DNA of 64,000 nucleotides from positions 1 to 64,000 of the forward strand of contig JAGCGA010000007.1 in NCBI GenBank assembly GCA_017649855.1, in the 5' to 3' direction. Source of the DNA: Bacteroidales bacterium. GTDB lineage: Bacteria; Bacteroidota; Bacteroidia; Bacteroidales; WCHB1-69. The notes under the pieces are model-generated. The model saw only the letters and a program-made list of their open reading frames with translations. It had not been told where the DNA came from and did no database searches. Of this stretch, positions 9,901 to 20,200 are shown one piece after another; position 1 is the first letter of the stretch; the number at the start of each line of letters is the position of its first letter. The position numbers and the translations under genes are program-made.

Positions 9901-10041
9901 CACCATGATGGTGTTGCTGTCCATGTGGGGGAAGAGGTCCACGGGCAGCTTGGTCAGGGAGAAGATGCCGATGATGATGACGGCAATGTAGATCAACCCT
10001 GTCATAATGGGTCTTGCGACCGATTTCTGGTATAAACTCAT
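6904..10041 (-). CDS. RND efflux transporter, AcrB/HAE1-like inner-membrane pump
   Basis: A full-length 1,045-residue RND permease that couples proton entry to export of drugs, bile compounds or similar substrates across both membranes. It begins with the usual first membrane helix (about 9-29), followed by two large periplasmic loops. The TM4 proton-relay motif GLVVDDSIVVLENI and the duplicated TM10 region (MLIGIVVKNGIVLIDY) are present, as are the TPMLCSLLL and TELVTLILIPI-type helices. It is the third gene of the operon tolC-hlyD-pump-PII-like. The C-terminus is rich in Arg (RRRERRERNR). DD in TM4 fits the HAE1 (drug) rather than the HME (metal) branch, but substrate cannot be read from the sequence. 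Confidence 0.93.
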   Translation of the reverse strand: MSLYQKSVARPIMTGLIYIAVIIIGIFSLTKLPVDLFPHMDSNTIMVLTVYGGASAEDIEDNVSKPIENVLNTLSDLKHITSNSKENYSIVYLEFEYGVDIEQKTNDVRDKLDMVKSALPDGANQPYLFKFSADDMPIMMLSVQSGQSTQALYKILDDKVSSPLSRVSGVGAVSIAGAPQREIQVYCDPYKLESYNLTIETIAQVLGAENRNVSLGIMDVGSKTYSMRVDGEFNSADEMENVVVGSYANKNVYLKDVAVVKDTLQERMQESYTDGERGAMVIIQKQTGANTVQICKKVLKELPEIQHSLPADVKLNVLVDNSDNITNTIDSLEETILIILLLVVVVVLFFLGRWRATVIIAIVVPVSLIAAFIYLLATGNTLNIISLSSISIAIGLVVDDSIVVLENITTHIERGSKPKAAAVFATSEVSLSIIASTLVIIAVFLPLTFLTGMAGVLFKQLGWIVTIVIAVSLAAAMTLTPMLCSLLLKKNPKKSKWFAAVYGPIEKFLIRLDEGYAKLLRWCVNHRKTVVGLASVIFLASLSLLLVIPTEFFPTQDNARLSVTVKLPQGTRVETTKALGDQIVNEIREKYPNEIKTINYSVGMPDEDNTFSLMRENGTHLLSFNIRLVKKTERDKFISEISDGIRELLRQHIEIVSSTVSTGQGNMGGQSVVDIELYCYDFNTTDQFAADLAARMRQVEGCSEVVISRDEYTPELEVVFDRQKLAENGLNSTTAASYVRNRFNGYTASQFREDGDEYNIRVRYAPEFRNDIHAIENILMYNNMGKGIRVGDVATVEETFTPPTIVRKDRERMVKVSCVVAKGAALSELVASAQNELDQMDIPATLDYKIGGTWEDQQDAFGDMFMLMALIVILVYVVMAAQFESFTYPFVIMLSIFFALTGVLIGLAVTRTALGIMALIGLMMLIGIVVKNGIVLIDYTSLCVERGMTIKDAVVAGGRSRLRPILMTTLTTVLGMIPLAVDKGEGAEMWNSMGMVVAWGLTFSTMVTLILIPIIYSKFAEWNAKGAARRRERRERNRALGVNEV

Positions 10042-10047
10042 ATTTCT

Positions 10048-10184
10048 TGCTGTTGGCTATTGGCTATTGGCCGTTGGCTGTTGGCTGTTAGCTTTGATTT
10101 CAAAATATTATCTTTAAATGACTATTAACTAAGATATTTGCTATTGGTCATATAGGCTAATGGCCAACAGCTAATGGCTAATGG
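10048..10184. repeat. Word-repeat spacer between adaptor and pump genes
   Basis: Near-copies of GGCTATTGGCCGTTGGCTGTT at 10050-10092 and of GGCTAATGGCCAACAGCTAATGG at 10150-10182 flank an AT-rich core. No gene is seen. Confidence 0.65.
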
Positions 10185-11195
10185 TTATTTCTCCACATTC
10201 ACCTCCAGACCGTCTTTCAGACGTGCCAGACCGGTGGTGGCCACGAGGTCGCCGTCCTGGACGTTGCCGGAGAGCAGCTCGTAGGACTTGCCGAGATGGC
10301 GGCCGATCTCCACCTGGTTGAAGGAGACCTTGCCGTCCTTGTACACATAGACGTAGCGGTTGCCGGAGCCTTGCTGACGGAAGATAGCCTCGTCGGGCAC
10401 CACCACATGCTTCTGTGTGCCGAAGTTGATGGTCACGCGGGCGTACATACCCGGGCGCACGCGACTGTCGCCATTGGCCAGCTGCACCTCCACGGGGAAG
10501 GTGTGTGTGGCACCGTCCATGGTCGGATAGATCAAGCTGATCCTGCCCTTGAACTCCTCTTCACCGTAAGCATCCACCTTGATGGTCACGGGGGTGCCCA
10601 CCTTCACCTGCTTGAACAAGGTCTCAGAGATGTTGATGTTCATCTTCACGGGAGTGATCTGCTGCACCTGCACCACGGGCAGGCCGCCGAAGAGGTCGCC
10701 ACTGTCGTAGTTACGCTGCGTCACCACGCCGGATATGGGGCTGATGAGACGGGTGTTCTCCAGCAGGTTGTCGTAGGTGGTCTGGGCCACATCCAGCTGG
10801 GTCTTCATGGCGTCCCAGTCCGACTTGGAGCATCCGCCCACCTTGTAGAGTTCGTCAATACGCTGGAAGCTTGCCTTGAGGTTGTCAAGTTGCGACTTGG
10901 ACTGTTTGAGGCTATTCTCGTTCATCTGCACGAGGACCTTGCCTTTGGCCACGCGGTCGCCGACCTCCACATAGATCTTGTCGATACGGCCACCCGTCAG
11001 GGGAGCGATGTTGTTCACCGCGTTGGCCTCCACGATGGCCGTATATTCATAAGTCTGTTCGACATCCTCCATATGCACTTCCTGCGTGCGGATGGTCATC
11101 TTCTGTCCGCCGGCGGTGACGGCGGCTTCCTTTTTCTTGCAACCGCCTGCAACCAACAGGGTGATTGCCAATAAAATGGTTATGTTTCTTTTCAT
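10185..11195 (-). CDS. RND periplasmic adaptor lipoprotein (HlyD/AcrA family)
   Basis: The 336-residue product bridges the inner-membrane pump and the TolC-like channel. A lipoprotein signal ends in the lipobox VAGGC, so it is anchored by an acylated Cys. Then come a lipoyl-like half motif (GGRIDKIYVEVGDRVAKG), a short coiled hairpin (about 95-145), the second lipoyl half (ISPISGVVTQRNYDSGD), a beta-barrel domain (about 190-260) and a membrane-proximal domain (VVVPDEAIFRQQ, about 280 onward). It sits between tolC and pump genes on the same strand with spacers of 131 and 143 nt filled with repeats and hairpins. Confidence 0.92.
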   Translation of the reverse strand: MKRNITILLAITLLVAGGCKKKEAAVTAGGQKMTIRTQEVHMEDVEQTYEYTAIVEANAVNNIAPLTGGRIDKIYVEVGDRVAKGKVLVQMNENSLKQSKSQLDNLKASFQRIDELYKVGGCSKSDWDAMKTQLDVAQTTYDNLLENTRLISPISGVVTQRNYDSGDLFGGLPVVQVQQITPVKMNINISETLFKQVKVGTPVTIKVDAYGEEEFKGRISLIYPTMDGATHTFPVEVQLANGDSRVRPGMYARVTINFGTQKHVVVPDEAIFRQQGSGNRYVYVYKDGKVSFNQVEIGRHLGKSYELLSGNVQDGDLVATTGLARLKDGLEVNVEK

Positions 11196-11224
11196 ATTAT
11201 AGATATTTTTTTCTTTACTTGTTT

Positions 11225-11287
11225 CCCCACATTGCGCTTCGCTTATGCGGGGTTATTTGCACTTCGTGCGTTTTGCCTCTTCGAGGC
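11225..11287. other. Three consecutive hairpins between tolC-like and adaptor genes
   Basis: An imperfect CCCC...GGGG inverted repeat (11225-11252), GCAC-TTC-GTGC (11259-11269) and GCCTC-TTC-GAGGC (11275-11287) follow each other. They may affect mRNA stability or dose between the channel and adaptor genes. Confidence 0.55.
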
Positions 11288-11326
11288 TGTTTAAGGAATT
11301 ATGTTCAAATATTATTCATCGCCTCA

Positions 11327-12700
11327 TCACTGTTCCACCCCCAGTGTCGCGTCCAGATTCGCCTTCGCGGTGAGGTAGTTGAAGATAGCCTGGCAGTATG
11401 TAAGCTGCGTGCTGGTAAGGGTAAGCTCGGCAGTATTGAGGTCGAGCCATGTGTTCATGCCAACTTCATACTGTTTCTTGGCGATATCGTAGGCTTTCTG
11501 GGCTTGGAGCATCGTCTCCCGGTCAGCGGCAATGTCCTCTATAGCCTGTTGCATATCGTTGAGATAGCTCTGCACGCCAACGCGGAGGTTACGTTCGGCA
11601 TCCAAACGCTGGTCGCGCATATTCTCGATATTGAGATCTGACTGTTTCAGCTTATAGGAGGTAGCTACCCAAGAGATGATGGGTACCTGCAGGGAGAGGG
11701 CTACATACGAATAGGGGTAGTTGTTGAACTGCTGCCCGTCGTCGCCCATGCCGGAGTACTGGAACGCGCCCGCCAGGGCTAACATGGGCAGCGTGGCCCC
11801 GGTGATGATCTTCTTGGACTGTTCCAGCTCCTGGATGCCGAGATCCAACTGGCGCAAGGCGGAGTTCTGGGCAAGCTGGATGTCCTGGGCGCTGGGCATC
11901 GTGGCCGAGAGCACACTCTGCTCGTAATCCGACAGGTCGCCATCGAAGATGACCGGCTCATCCAGGTTCATCCCGAGCAGGACTTTGAGGCGCATATCGG
12001 CGAGGCGCACGCTCTTGGCGGCGGAGCTCACTGCCGGACGCTGGTTCTGCAAGGCCACATCGGAACGCAGTTTCTCAAATTCGGAGACCATACCCTGGTT
12101 GTAGGAGCTGGTCACCAACTGATTGCTGGCCTCCAGGTTGGCATAGCTCTTCTCAAGCACCGCCAATGACTGCTTGGCCAGCAGATAGATGTAATAGGCC
12201 TGTTTCACCTGGTTGACGAGTTCCAACTTGGAGGAACGGGCCGCTTCCTGCGCCAGCTCGATGTCCATGGAGCTGAGCTTCAGATTCGACCAGATGGCCG
12301 GAGCAATCAGAGGAAGCGAAAGGTTGGCACCAACGGAATAGGTGTTGTCACGGCCCACCTTGATGTTCATGGTCTGGCCACCCATATCCATCGACATCTG
12401 CTGCTTCAGCAACGTTCGGTTATAGTTGGCAGCAATGGAGACATCCGGGAAGAGAGAGGCAATCTGCTCCTTCTTGTACTGCTGCTTGATCTGAATATCG
12501 CGGTCAGCGATGCGCATCGTCGGGGTCTCCGACAAAGCTATCTCTATCGCTTTCTGAAGATTTACATGCACTGAGTCCTGACTTTGGGCACACGAACGGA
12601 CGGGGATCACACAGAGGATTCCCCACAACATCACGGAAACCAACCAGCATCTTCCCATGCCATTTCGCAATTTTCGACATTCCTGTGTTTTCAACATCAT
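11327..12700 (-). CDS. TolC-family outer-membrane efflux protein
   Basis: A 457-residue outer-membrane channel that completes the tripartite efflux system. A signal peptide occupies roughly residues 15-38 (cleavage near SCAQS). The remainder shows the two long helical repeats of the family (about 45-250 and 265-450), with motifs such as LQKAIEIALSETPTM, YNRTLLKQ and a C-terminal AKKQYEVGMNTWLDLNTAELTL-like segment. It is the first gene of the operon, with a -7 box at 12771-12778. Two adjacent ATGs (12700 and 12697) and an internal one at residue 15 are possible starts. Confidence 0.9.
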   Translation of the reverse strand: MMLKTQECRKLRNGMGRCWLVSVMLWGILCVIPVRSCAQSQDSVHVNLQKAIEIALSETPTMRIADRDIQIKQQYKKEQIASLFPDVSIAANYNRTLLKQQMSMDMGGQTMNIKVGRDNTYSVGANLSLPLIAPAIWSNLKLSSMDIELAQEAARSSKLELVNQVKQAYYIYLLAKQSLAVLEKSYANLEASNQLVTSSYNQGMVSEFEKLRSDVALQNQRPAVSSAAKSVRLADMRLKVLLGMNLDEPVIFDGDLSDYEQSVLSATMPSAQDIQLAQNSALRQLDLGIQELEQSKKIITGATLPMLALAGAFQYSGMGDDGQQFNNYPYSYVALSLQVPIISWVATSYKLKQSDLNIENMRDQRLDAERNLRVGVQSYLNDMQQAIEDIAADRETMLQAQKAYDIAKKQYEVGMNTWLDLNTAELTLTSTQLTYCQAIFNYLTAKANLDATLGVEQ

Positions 12701-12770
12701 CTTACTATGTTTTATAAAAAACTACTTATCAATAAATTAGAGAACAATATAGGATATTCTTCAAAAGTCG

Positions 12771-12778
12771 CAAAAATA
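12771..12778 (-). promoter_or_regulatory. -7 box of the efflux operon
   Basis: TATTTTTGC on the minus strand, about 70 nt before the tolC-like ATG and directly after the flippase terminator. Confidence 0.65.
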
Positions 12779-12779
12779 G

Positions 12780-12820
12780 TAAAAAAATCAATACGTTCTG
12801 TGTAAAAAATACACATTGAT
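12780..12820 (-). terminator. Terminator after the flippase gene
   Basis: In minus-strand reading, ATCAATGTGTA pairs with TACACA...ATTGAT (one side bulged) and is followed by seven Ts. It separates the leuS-flippase unit from the efflux promoter. Confidence 0.55.
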
Positions 12821-12898
12821 GCAAGATAGCCATAAATAAGGATGATTATATGGATGATGGCACAGGTCTCCCCTTTTGCGGCGATGCAGCAGTTCGCT

Positions 12899-14359
12899 CT
12901 ATATCAGTTGTTTGGCGTCTGAGAAACGGAGCAGACGGGTGGCGAGGGCCAGCAGGAAGGCCATGACCAGCACGATGGACAGCGACAGCAACAGGTTGCC
13001 GGGCAGCCAGCGGGTGGAGAGGAGGGCCAGCGGCACCAGCAAAGCGGTGAACAGAAGGGCTGGAATCCACGGCAGCGTCCTGAGGGGCACCTGGAGTTCG
13101 CGCATCGCGACGAACCACTGCAACAGGGAAACGACCGACAGCGTGCAGAGGCTGGTGATGGCGGCGCCCACGGCCTGATAGCGTGGGATCATCACCAGAT
13201 TGATGATCAGGTTCACGCCAATACCGACAGCAGAGATGATGTTCATGGTCCGGATGCTGCCGTTCGCAGTCAGCAGCGTGCCGAAGAGATAGGTAAACGA
13301 ATAGGGAATCAGCCCGCATACCAGAACCGAAAAGACACTGACACTTTCCGCTACATGTTCTTTATATAGAAACTGCATGACGGGAGTCCTGTAGCAAAGC
13401 AGCATCACCACCATCGTCACGGAATAGAGAAAGAGCAAAGCAAAGGAGGTGCGTACGATGGGCTGGATATTCTCCTTTTCTTTCAACATCCTGGAAAAGA
13501 GCGGAAGCAAGATGACGGAGAAGAGATAGGCGACAATCAGCAAAGCATCGAGAAGACGGAAGGCAGACGCATAGATACCGGCTTGGGTGGTGGCGATTTC
13601 CGTTGGAAGAAGACGCTCCAGCATCACAGAGTCTATCCTGTAATAGCACACCATCAGAAGGCTCATCAGGGCAAAGGGCAGACTTTTCTTCAAGATATTA
13701 AGACACAAGGCCTTGTCCCACGAGAACTTGCGCAGGGAGGTCTTGCGCAGCACGACAGCCAACGCCACCGCAATGGCGATGAGATAGGCTGCGGTCTGGC
13801 TGTACACGAACCATTCTATCTGGAAAGGCCGCTCGGTGACGTGCCCCCAAAGCAGCATACTGCAAAAGAGGATGGCCAGCACCCGGTCGAGGACCGAGAG
13901 CAGGCTGTCGGTCTTGAACATCATCAGAGCTGACACGTTGGAGCGCAGATAGAGCATCGTGGCGTTGAGGAACTGGTTAAGCCCTATCCAGAAGAGGAGT
14001 CTCAGCTGGACGCCGCGGTAGCCAATCACCAGCGCGATGGCGTAAATCACCACAAAATAGAAGAGACACAAGACCAGCCGCAACATGATGATAGACGACA
14101 AGTAGCTGTCCAGCAGCCGGTTGTCTCGCGCCACACTCCGGTTATTATAGCTGCAGATGCCCATATCCAGCAGCATATAAAAGATGTAGGAGAAGTTGTA
14201 GATCGAGAAGAAAAGGCCATACTCTGCCGCCCCCACCTGGTTCTGCACACCGACCTCGACACCGAGGAGCCAGATAGGCTTTACTAACAGGTTGAGAAAT
14301 AAGAGAATGCAGAGATTCAGCACAAAGTCTTTCTGTTTCATAGTCTGGATCTCCGCCAT
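12899..14359 (-). CDS. Polysaccharide/lipid-linked oligosaccharide flippase (Wzx/MurJ-like)
   Basis: A 486-residue integral membrane protein with about 12-14 hydrophobic helices and family-like segments at the N-terminus (LLVKPIWLLGVEVGVQNQVG, then EYGLFFSIYNFSYI) and in the middle (LPFALMSLLMVCYYRIDSVML). These match the polysaccharide-biosynthesis (PST/oligosaccharide flippase) superfamily, which moves lipid-linked sugars across the inner membrane. Its ATG lies 3 nt after the leuS stop, so it is co-transcribed with leuS; a second ATG at 14341 is also possible. There are no glycosyltransferase genes next to it, so the glycan is unknown. Confidence 0.85.
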   Translation of the reverse strand: MAEIQTMKQKDFVLNLCILLFLNLLVKPIWLLGVEVGVQNQVGAAEYGLFFSIYNFSYIFYMLLDMGICSYNNRSVARDNRLLDSYLSSIIMLRLVLCLFYFVVIYAIALVIGYRGVQLRLLFWIGLNQFLNATMLYLRSNVSALMMFKTDSLLSVLDRVLAILFCSMLLWGHVTERPFQIEWFVYSQTAAYLIAIAVALAVVLRKTSLRKFSWDKALCLNILKKSLPFALMSLLMVCYYRIDSVMLERLLPTEIATTQAGIYASAFRLLDALLIVAYLFSVILLPLFSRMLKEKENIQPIVRTSFALLFLYSVTMVVMLLCYRTPVMQFLYKEHVAESVSVFSVLVCGLIPYSFTYLFGTLLTANGSIRTMNIISAVGIGVNLIINLVMIPRYQAVGAAITSLCTLSVVSLLQWFVAMRELQVPLRTLPWIPALLFTALLVPLALLSTRWLPGNLLLSLSIVLVMAFLLALATRLLRFSDAKQLI

Positions 14360-14362
14360 GAC

Positions 14363-17197
14363 TTACAGCACGATATTGATGATTCGCTTCGGAACGACGA
14401 TGATTTTCTTAGGCGTTTTGCCATCGAGCCATTTCTGGACGCCGGCATCGGCCATCAGGATCGGCTCTATCTCCGGGAGACCGTAGGTCACCGGGAAGGT
14501 CATCTTGAGGCGCATCTTGCCGTTGAAGGATACGGGATAGGTGAAGTCGTTCTCCTGCATATAGGAATCATCATAGACAGGGAAGGATGCATTCACCACC
14601 GAGTCGGTGTGACCCAGTTCAGCCCACAGCTCTTCGGCCACGTGAGGTGCATAAGCGGAGATGAGCACGCAGAGCGGCTCCAAGATCTTCCGTTTATTGC
14701 ACTTAGCCTCGGCCAGCTCGTTGGCACAGATCATGAAAGCGCTCACGGCCGTGTTAAAGGAGAACTTCTCATTATCATCCTCGATCTTCTTGATGGTCTT
14801 GTGCAAGGTCTTGAACTCCGCGCGGGTGGGTTCCTCATCGCTGACGATCCATTCGCCCTCAGCATTGTGGTAGAGACGCCAGAACTTCTTGACGAAACGG
14901 AAAACACCCTCGATGCCATTGGTATCCCACGGCTTGGACATCTCCACAGGGCCGAGGAACATCTCATACATACGCAGGGTGTCGGCGCCGTATTTCTCCA
15001 CGAGGTCATCGGGATTCTGGACGTTGTATTTGGACTTGGACATCTTCTCGACCTCCCAGCCGCAGATGTACTTGCCGTCTTCGAGAATAAACTCGGCATC
15101 GGCGAATTCAGGCATCCACTGTTTGAAAGCCTCCAGGTCGAGCACATCATTATGGACGATATTGACATCGACGTGTATCGGGGTAGTCTCATATTGGTCT
15201 TTCAGCCCGAGGGAGACGTATTGATTGGTGCCGACGACGCGATAGACGAAGTTGGAGCGGCCTTGGATCATGCCTTGGTTGATCAGTTTCTGGAAGGGTT
15301 CATCCTTGCAGCAAAGGCCCATGTCGAAGAGGAACTTGTTCCAGAAGCGGGAGTAGATGAGGTGGCCGGTGGCATGTTCGGCGCCGCCGACATAGAGGTC
15401 CACATTCTGCCAATAGTCGTTCGCCTCTTTGGAGAAGTATTGTTCCGAGTTATGGGGATCCATATAGCGGAGATAGTAACCCGAGGAGCCAGCGAAACCG
15501 GGCATCGTGTTATACTCCATCGGGAAGCCCTTATAGGTCCAGTTCTGGGCGCGGGCCAACGGAGGCTCACCCGTCTCGGTGGGCTTGAACTCATCCACAT
15601 AGGGCAGGGTCACGGGCAGTTCCGCTTCGGGGATGGCATAGGGCATCCCGTCTTTATAGTAGATGGGGAACGGCTCGCCCCAGTAGCGCTGGCGGCTGAA
15701 GATGGCATCGCGCAAACGGTAGTTGACCGTGCCATAGCCGACACCCAACGTCTTGATCCGCTCAATCATCGCCTTGCCACCCTCCTTGACCGTCATGCCG
15801 GTGATGAAGCCGGAGTTGACGCAGACACCGGTCTTGCTGTCCAAAGACTCCTTCCAAGTGTCAGGATCGCTGACCTCCTCCAGAGATGGGGCGACCACCT
15901 GACGGACAGGCAGGTTGAAGTGGCGGGCGAAGGCGAAGTCGCGGCTGTCGTGCGCGGGCACCGCCATGATGGCGCCGGTGCCATAGTCGGAGAGGACATA
16001 GTCGCTGACCCAGATGGGGATCTGCTCATCGGTGATGGGGTTCACGGCGAAGGCGCCGGTGAAGACACCGCTCACCTTCTTGACCTCGGCCTGGCGTTCC
16101 CGCTCGGAACGGTTTTTGGCCCAGGTGACGTAGGCTTCCACCTCTGCCTTGTGCTCCGGGGTGGTGATAGCGTCGATCATCTCATGTTCGGGGCAGAGCA
16201 CCATGAAGGTAACACCGTAAATGGTGTCAGGACGGGTGGTGAAGATCTCAAAGGCGGTCTCGTTGTGAAGACCGTCGTATTGGCCCATGTAGATATTCTT
16301 CCAATCCGGCACTTCCTGTTTGGCCAAGGGGAACCAGACGGCGGCGCCTTCGCTCCGGCCGATCCAGTTGCGCTGGATCTCCTTCAGGGAGTCGGTCCAC
16401 TCTACCCTATCCAAGCCTTCCAGCAAGCGCTCCGCATAGGCTGAGACGCGCAGGATCCACTGCTTCATCAGCTTGCGCTCCACAGGGAAACCGCCGCGGA
16501 CGGAGAGGCCGTTCACCACCTCATCATTGGCGAGCACCGTGCCCAGCTTCGGGCACCAGTTGACCCACGTGTCAGCCAGATAGGCCAGCCGGTAGTTCAT
16601 CAGGATCTCCTGTTGCTCTTTCTCGGAGGCGGCATTCCATTCCTCGGCAGTGAAGTCCATCGGCTCCGTCTGCGCCACGTCCAGACCCTCGGTGCCCGAC
16701 TTGGCAAATGCCTCGATGAGCTCCGCGATAGGACGGGCCTTGTCGCACTTGCGACAATAGTAGGAGTTGAAGATCTGGATGAAGGTCCACTGGGTCCACT
16801 TGTAATAATCGGGATCACAGGTACGGAATTCACGGTCCCAGTCGAAAGCGAAACCGATCTTGTCCAGCTGCTCGCGATAACGCTTCACATTCTGCTCTGT
16901 AGTCACGGCAGGCTGTTGCCCCGTCTGGATGGCATACTGCTCGGCGGGCAGGCCAAAAGCGTCGTAGCCCATCGGGTGCAGCACATTAAAGCCCTTCTGG
17001 CGTTTGTATCTGCTGTAGATGTCGGAGGCGATATAGCCCAACGGGTGTCCCACATGCAAGCCGGCGCCAGACGGATACGGGAACATGTCAAGGACATAGT
17101 ACTTGGGCTTCTGAGGGTCTATCTCGGTTTTATAGACCTTCGAATCTCTCCATATTTTTTGCCATTTGGCTTCGATTTCCTGAAAATTGTATTCCAT
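14363..17197 (-). CDS. leuS: Leucyl-tRNA synthetase
   Basis: Class I synthetase charging tRNA(Leu), full length at 944 residues. HVGH (48-51) is the HIGH motif and KMSKS is at 718-722. Between them lies the editing domain (about 230-430) with [13 protein letters not shown] and the [12 protein letters not shown] motif. The start gives the canonical [13 protein letters not shown]. It is 44 nt downstream of the giant T9SS gene and 3 nt upstream of the flippase, all on one strand, so read-through from the T9SS gene promoter is possible. Confidence 0.98.
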   Translation of the reverse strand: MEYNFQEIEAKWQKIWRDSKVYKTEIDPQKPKYYVLDMFPYPSGAGLHVGHPLGYIASDIYSRYKRQKGFNVLHPMGYDAFGLPAEQYAIQTGQQPAVTTEQNVKRYREQLDKIGFAFDWDREFRTCDPDYYKWTQWTFIQIFNSYYCRKCDKARPIAELIEAFAKSGTEGLDVAQTEPMDFTAEEWNAASEKEQQEILMNYRLAYLADTWVNWCPKLGTVLANDEVVNGLSVRGGFPVERKLMKQWILRVSAYAERLLEGLDRVEWTDSLKEIQRNWIGRSEGAAVWFPLAKQEVPDWKNIYMGQYDGLHNETAFEIFTTRPDTIYGVTFMVLCPEHEMIDAITTPEHKAEVEAYVTWAKNRSERERQAEVKKVSGVFTGAFAVNPITDEQIPIWVSDYVLSDYGTGAIMAVPAHDSRDFAFARHFNLPVRQVVAPSLEEVSDPDTWKESLDSKTGVCVNSGFITGMTVKEGGKAMIERIKTLGVGYGTVNYRLRDAIFSRQRYWGEPFPIYYKDGMPYAIPEAELPVTLPYVDEFKPTETGEPPLARAQNWTYKGFPMEYNTMPGFAGSSGYYLRYMDPHNSEQYFSKEANDYWQNVDLYVGGAEHATGHLIYSRFWNKFLFDMGLCCKDEPFQKLINQGMIQGRSNFVYRVVGTNQYVSLGLKDQYETTPIHVDVNIVHNDVLDLEAFKQWMPEFADAEFILEDGKYICGWEVEKMSKSKYNVQNPDDLVEKYGADTLRMYEMFLGPVEMSKPWDTNGIEGVFRFVKKFWRLYHNAEGEWIVSDEEPTRAEFKTLHKTIKKIEDDNEKFSFNTAVSAFMICANELAEAKCNKRKILEPLCVLISAYAPHVAEELWAELGHTDSVVNASFPVYDDSYMQENDFTYPVSFNGKMRLKMTFPVTYGLPEIEPILMADAGVQKWLDGKTPKKIIVVPKRIINIVL

Positions 17198-17241
17198 TGT
17201 CTGTGATTCGTTATGAGTTAGAAGGATTGGATATTCGTTTT

Positions 17242-20200
17242 TTATTTTTTGATGATGATTTTACGCACATCGATGGTGTTATGATCCTTATCTTGGCAAC
17301 GCACATAATAGATGCCGGCGGCATAGTGGCCACAGGAGAAGGTCACGTCATCGCCGCTGGTCTCCACCATCTGGAGGGTACGGCCGAGTTGATCGACGAG
17401 GGTCACGTAAGCCACCTCGGTGGTTGCTTCAGCCGTATGGACAGTCAGCACATCCTGCACCGGGTTAGGATAGATGAGGATTTGAGAGTCGTTGGTGTAC
17501 TCTTCCACACTCACGCCACAGGTGATGGTGATAGACTTCTCGGTGTAGCCGCAATTGTTGATCACGCGAGCCGTCAGCATGCCCGTGCCATTGGTGTTGA
17601 TCTGCAGGAAGGCGGTATTGACGTTATTGTCGGTGAGTCCCCACTGAGGATGGGTGACACGCCACTCGTAACGTGTCACATCATTGGCAGTGACCGAGTA
17701 CATATAAGAGCCATAGCTGATGATATACGGATTACCGGAGATGTCGCCCACAATAGAAGGAAGCGGCTTCACGGTCAGCAGCAGCGTGACGACACTGTCG
17801 CAACCGAACTGGCTCTGGAGATGCATAGTGTGCACGAAGTCTCCCGCCACGGTCTGTTCCGGAAGGTTGAAGCCATGGTTGGTATAGGCTTGTCCTTGGC
17901 AGACCTCATCGGTAAGATTGACCTGATAGGTTTCATGTACATTCACCTGGAGGCTTTCGCTATTCTGGCAGCCGTTGTCGGCGGTGACGGTCAAGGAGTA
18001 GACCTGATTCTGCGTGTCATTGACCACGATAGACTGGGTGGTTGCGCCCGTACTCCACAGATATTGGGTCGCGGTGCTGGAAGCATAGAGGGTGGTGGAA
18101 GAGCCCTCGCAGTAGTCAGCCTGGCCCACGATGGAGACGTACGGCACGGCCAGTGACGCGACGGTCGTGCTCACATTAGAGGAGCAGCCGAAGTCGTTGG
18201 TGCCGGTGACGCTGTACAGGCCACCCGTCTGGATGGTGATATGGTCGGTCGTGGAGCCGTCATTCCAGAGATAGGAGACCGCGCCGCTGGCGGTCAGCGT
18301 CTCCGTCTCGTTGGCACAGAGGGTGGTGTTGCCCGTGATAGACATGACCGGTACAGGATGCACGGTCAAGGTCACTGTCTGGGAGTTCGAGCATCCGTTG
18401 GCGGCGGTAGCGACCACTGTGTAGTTACCGTCCTCCGTCGCTTGGATGCTGTTGGAGGTGCTGCCGTTATTCCAGAGGTAGGTGAAGCCACCCGTTGCGG
18501 TCAGCGTGGTGCTTTGGCCCTGGCAGAGGGTCAGGGTTCCGGAGATCTGTACATTCGGCAGGGCTTGGACCGCGACAGTACGGGAGGCAGTGTTGGTACA
18601 GCCTTGCGCATTGGTGGCCGTCACAGTGTAGACGGTCGTGGTTTGCGGAGTCATGGAGACCACAGCGCCCACATCCTGGGTGTTCCAGAGATACTGGCTG
18701 GCACCGGTGGCGGTCAACGTCACCGTCTCGCCTTGGCAGATGCTGGCATCCCCCGTGATGGAGATGGTCGGCAACGGCAACTGCGTCACGACCAAAGAAT
18801 CCGAACGGGAGCAGCCCAACGAGTTGGTGGCTGTCACAAAGTAGGTGCCAGGATTGGTGATGATAATAGAGTTGCTGGTAGAACCCGTTGACCACATATA
18901 GTTGATACCACCCGTAGCCATGATGGTAGTATTCTGACCTTCACAGAAGAAGCTGTTGCCGCTGAAATTGATGGAAGGAAGCACCTTCACTATCACGGTC
19001 GTGGAGGTGGAGGCACTACAGCCATATACAGAGGTTGCGGTCACCGAATAAGTGGACGTGTTCGTCGGGTACATGGCAATATCCTGGGAGGTGGAGCCGT
19101 TGGACCACGCATAGGTGGCACCACCGGAAGCGCTTAGGATGGAGACCTCTCCACGGCAGATGGAGGTGTTACCCGTGATGACCGGGGTGGGCAGCGGATG
19201 CACCACCAGCATGTCGCTGGCACTCGTGGAACAGCCGTACTCATTGGTGGCCGTCACCGTATAGACGCCCGCGGAATCCACGGTGAGCTGGTTGCCGGAG
19301 GAACCGTTCGACCAGTTATAGGTGATATTGGGGAGTTGCGGCAAAGTATAAGTATAGCTCTGTCCTTGGCAGATGTCATGACGCACGCCGAAGGTGAGCG
19401 TAGGCAGCTCGCGTACGACCACGGTGACAGAGTCTTCTGCCATACAACCCGTGGCATTGCTGACGGTGACCTTGTAGGTGCCCGGAGCATTCACGGTGAT
19501 AGACTGCGTCATGCTGTTGTCAGACCAAAGGTAACTATATCCGGCAGGAGCGCTCAGCGTGGTGCTCTGGCCCTGACAGATATTGAGGTTGCCGGTGATA
19601 TGGGCCGTCGGCATGGCGCTGATCTGCACATCATGGGTGGCGGTGCCCTGACAGCCGTTCATGTCGGTGGCCGTCACCGAATAGGTGCCGGAAGTGGTTA
19701 CAGCATTCGTATTGGTGGTAGTGCCATTGTTCCAGAGATAGGTATTTCCACCATGAGCGGTCATGAGCAGTGTGTCACCTTGGCAGGCGGCATGAGGACC
19801 TGAGATCTGGACGGTAGGCAGCTGCGCCACGTTGATGGTCGTGCTGGCCGTAGCAGTACAGCCGTTGGGATCGCTCACCAACACCGTGTACATGGTGTTC
19901 ACGGTAGGAGACACCGTGATGATGGAGGTGGTCTGGCCCGTGGACCAGTTGTAGGTGTTACCCGCAGTTGAGACAGCGTAGATGGTCACCGAGTTGCCAA
20001 TGCAGAGGGTCTCATTGGTGAGAAGGTTCAAAACCGGGGTCGGATTGACGATCACCGTGGCCGAAGCGGTGGAAGAACAACCATTGTTGCCCGTCACCGT
20101 CACCGTATAGGTGCCTGAGGTGGTCACAGCAAGATAGGATTGTGTGGAAGCGTCATCCCACAGATAGTTCACACCACCGGAAGCCCTGAGGTTAGTGGTC

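Noticed and set aside
14609..16444. 611-codon open frame antisense to leuS
   Set aside because: Antisense shadow of leuS; no domain, no promoter box.
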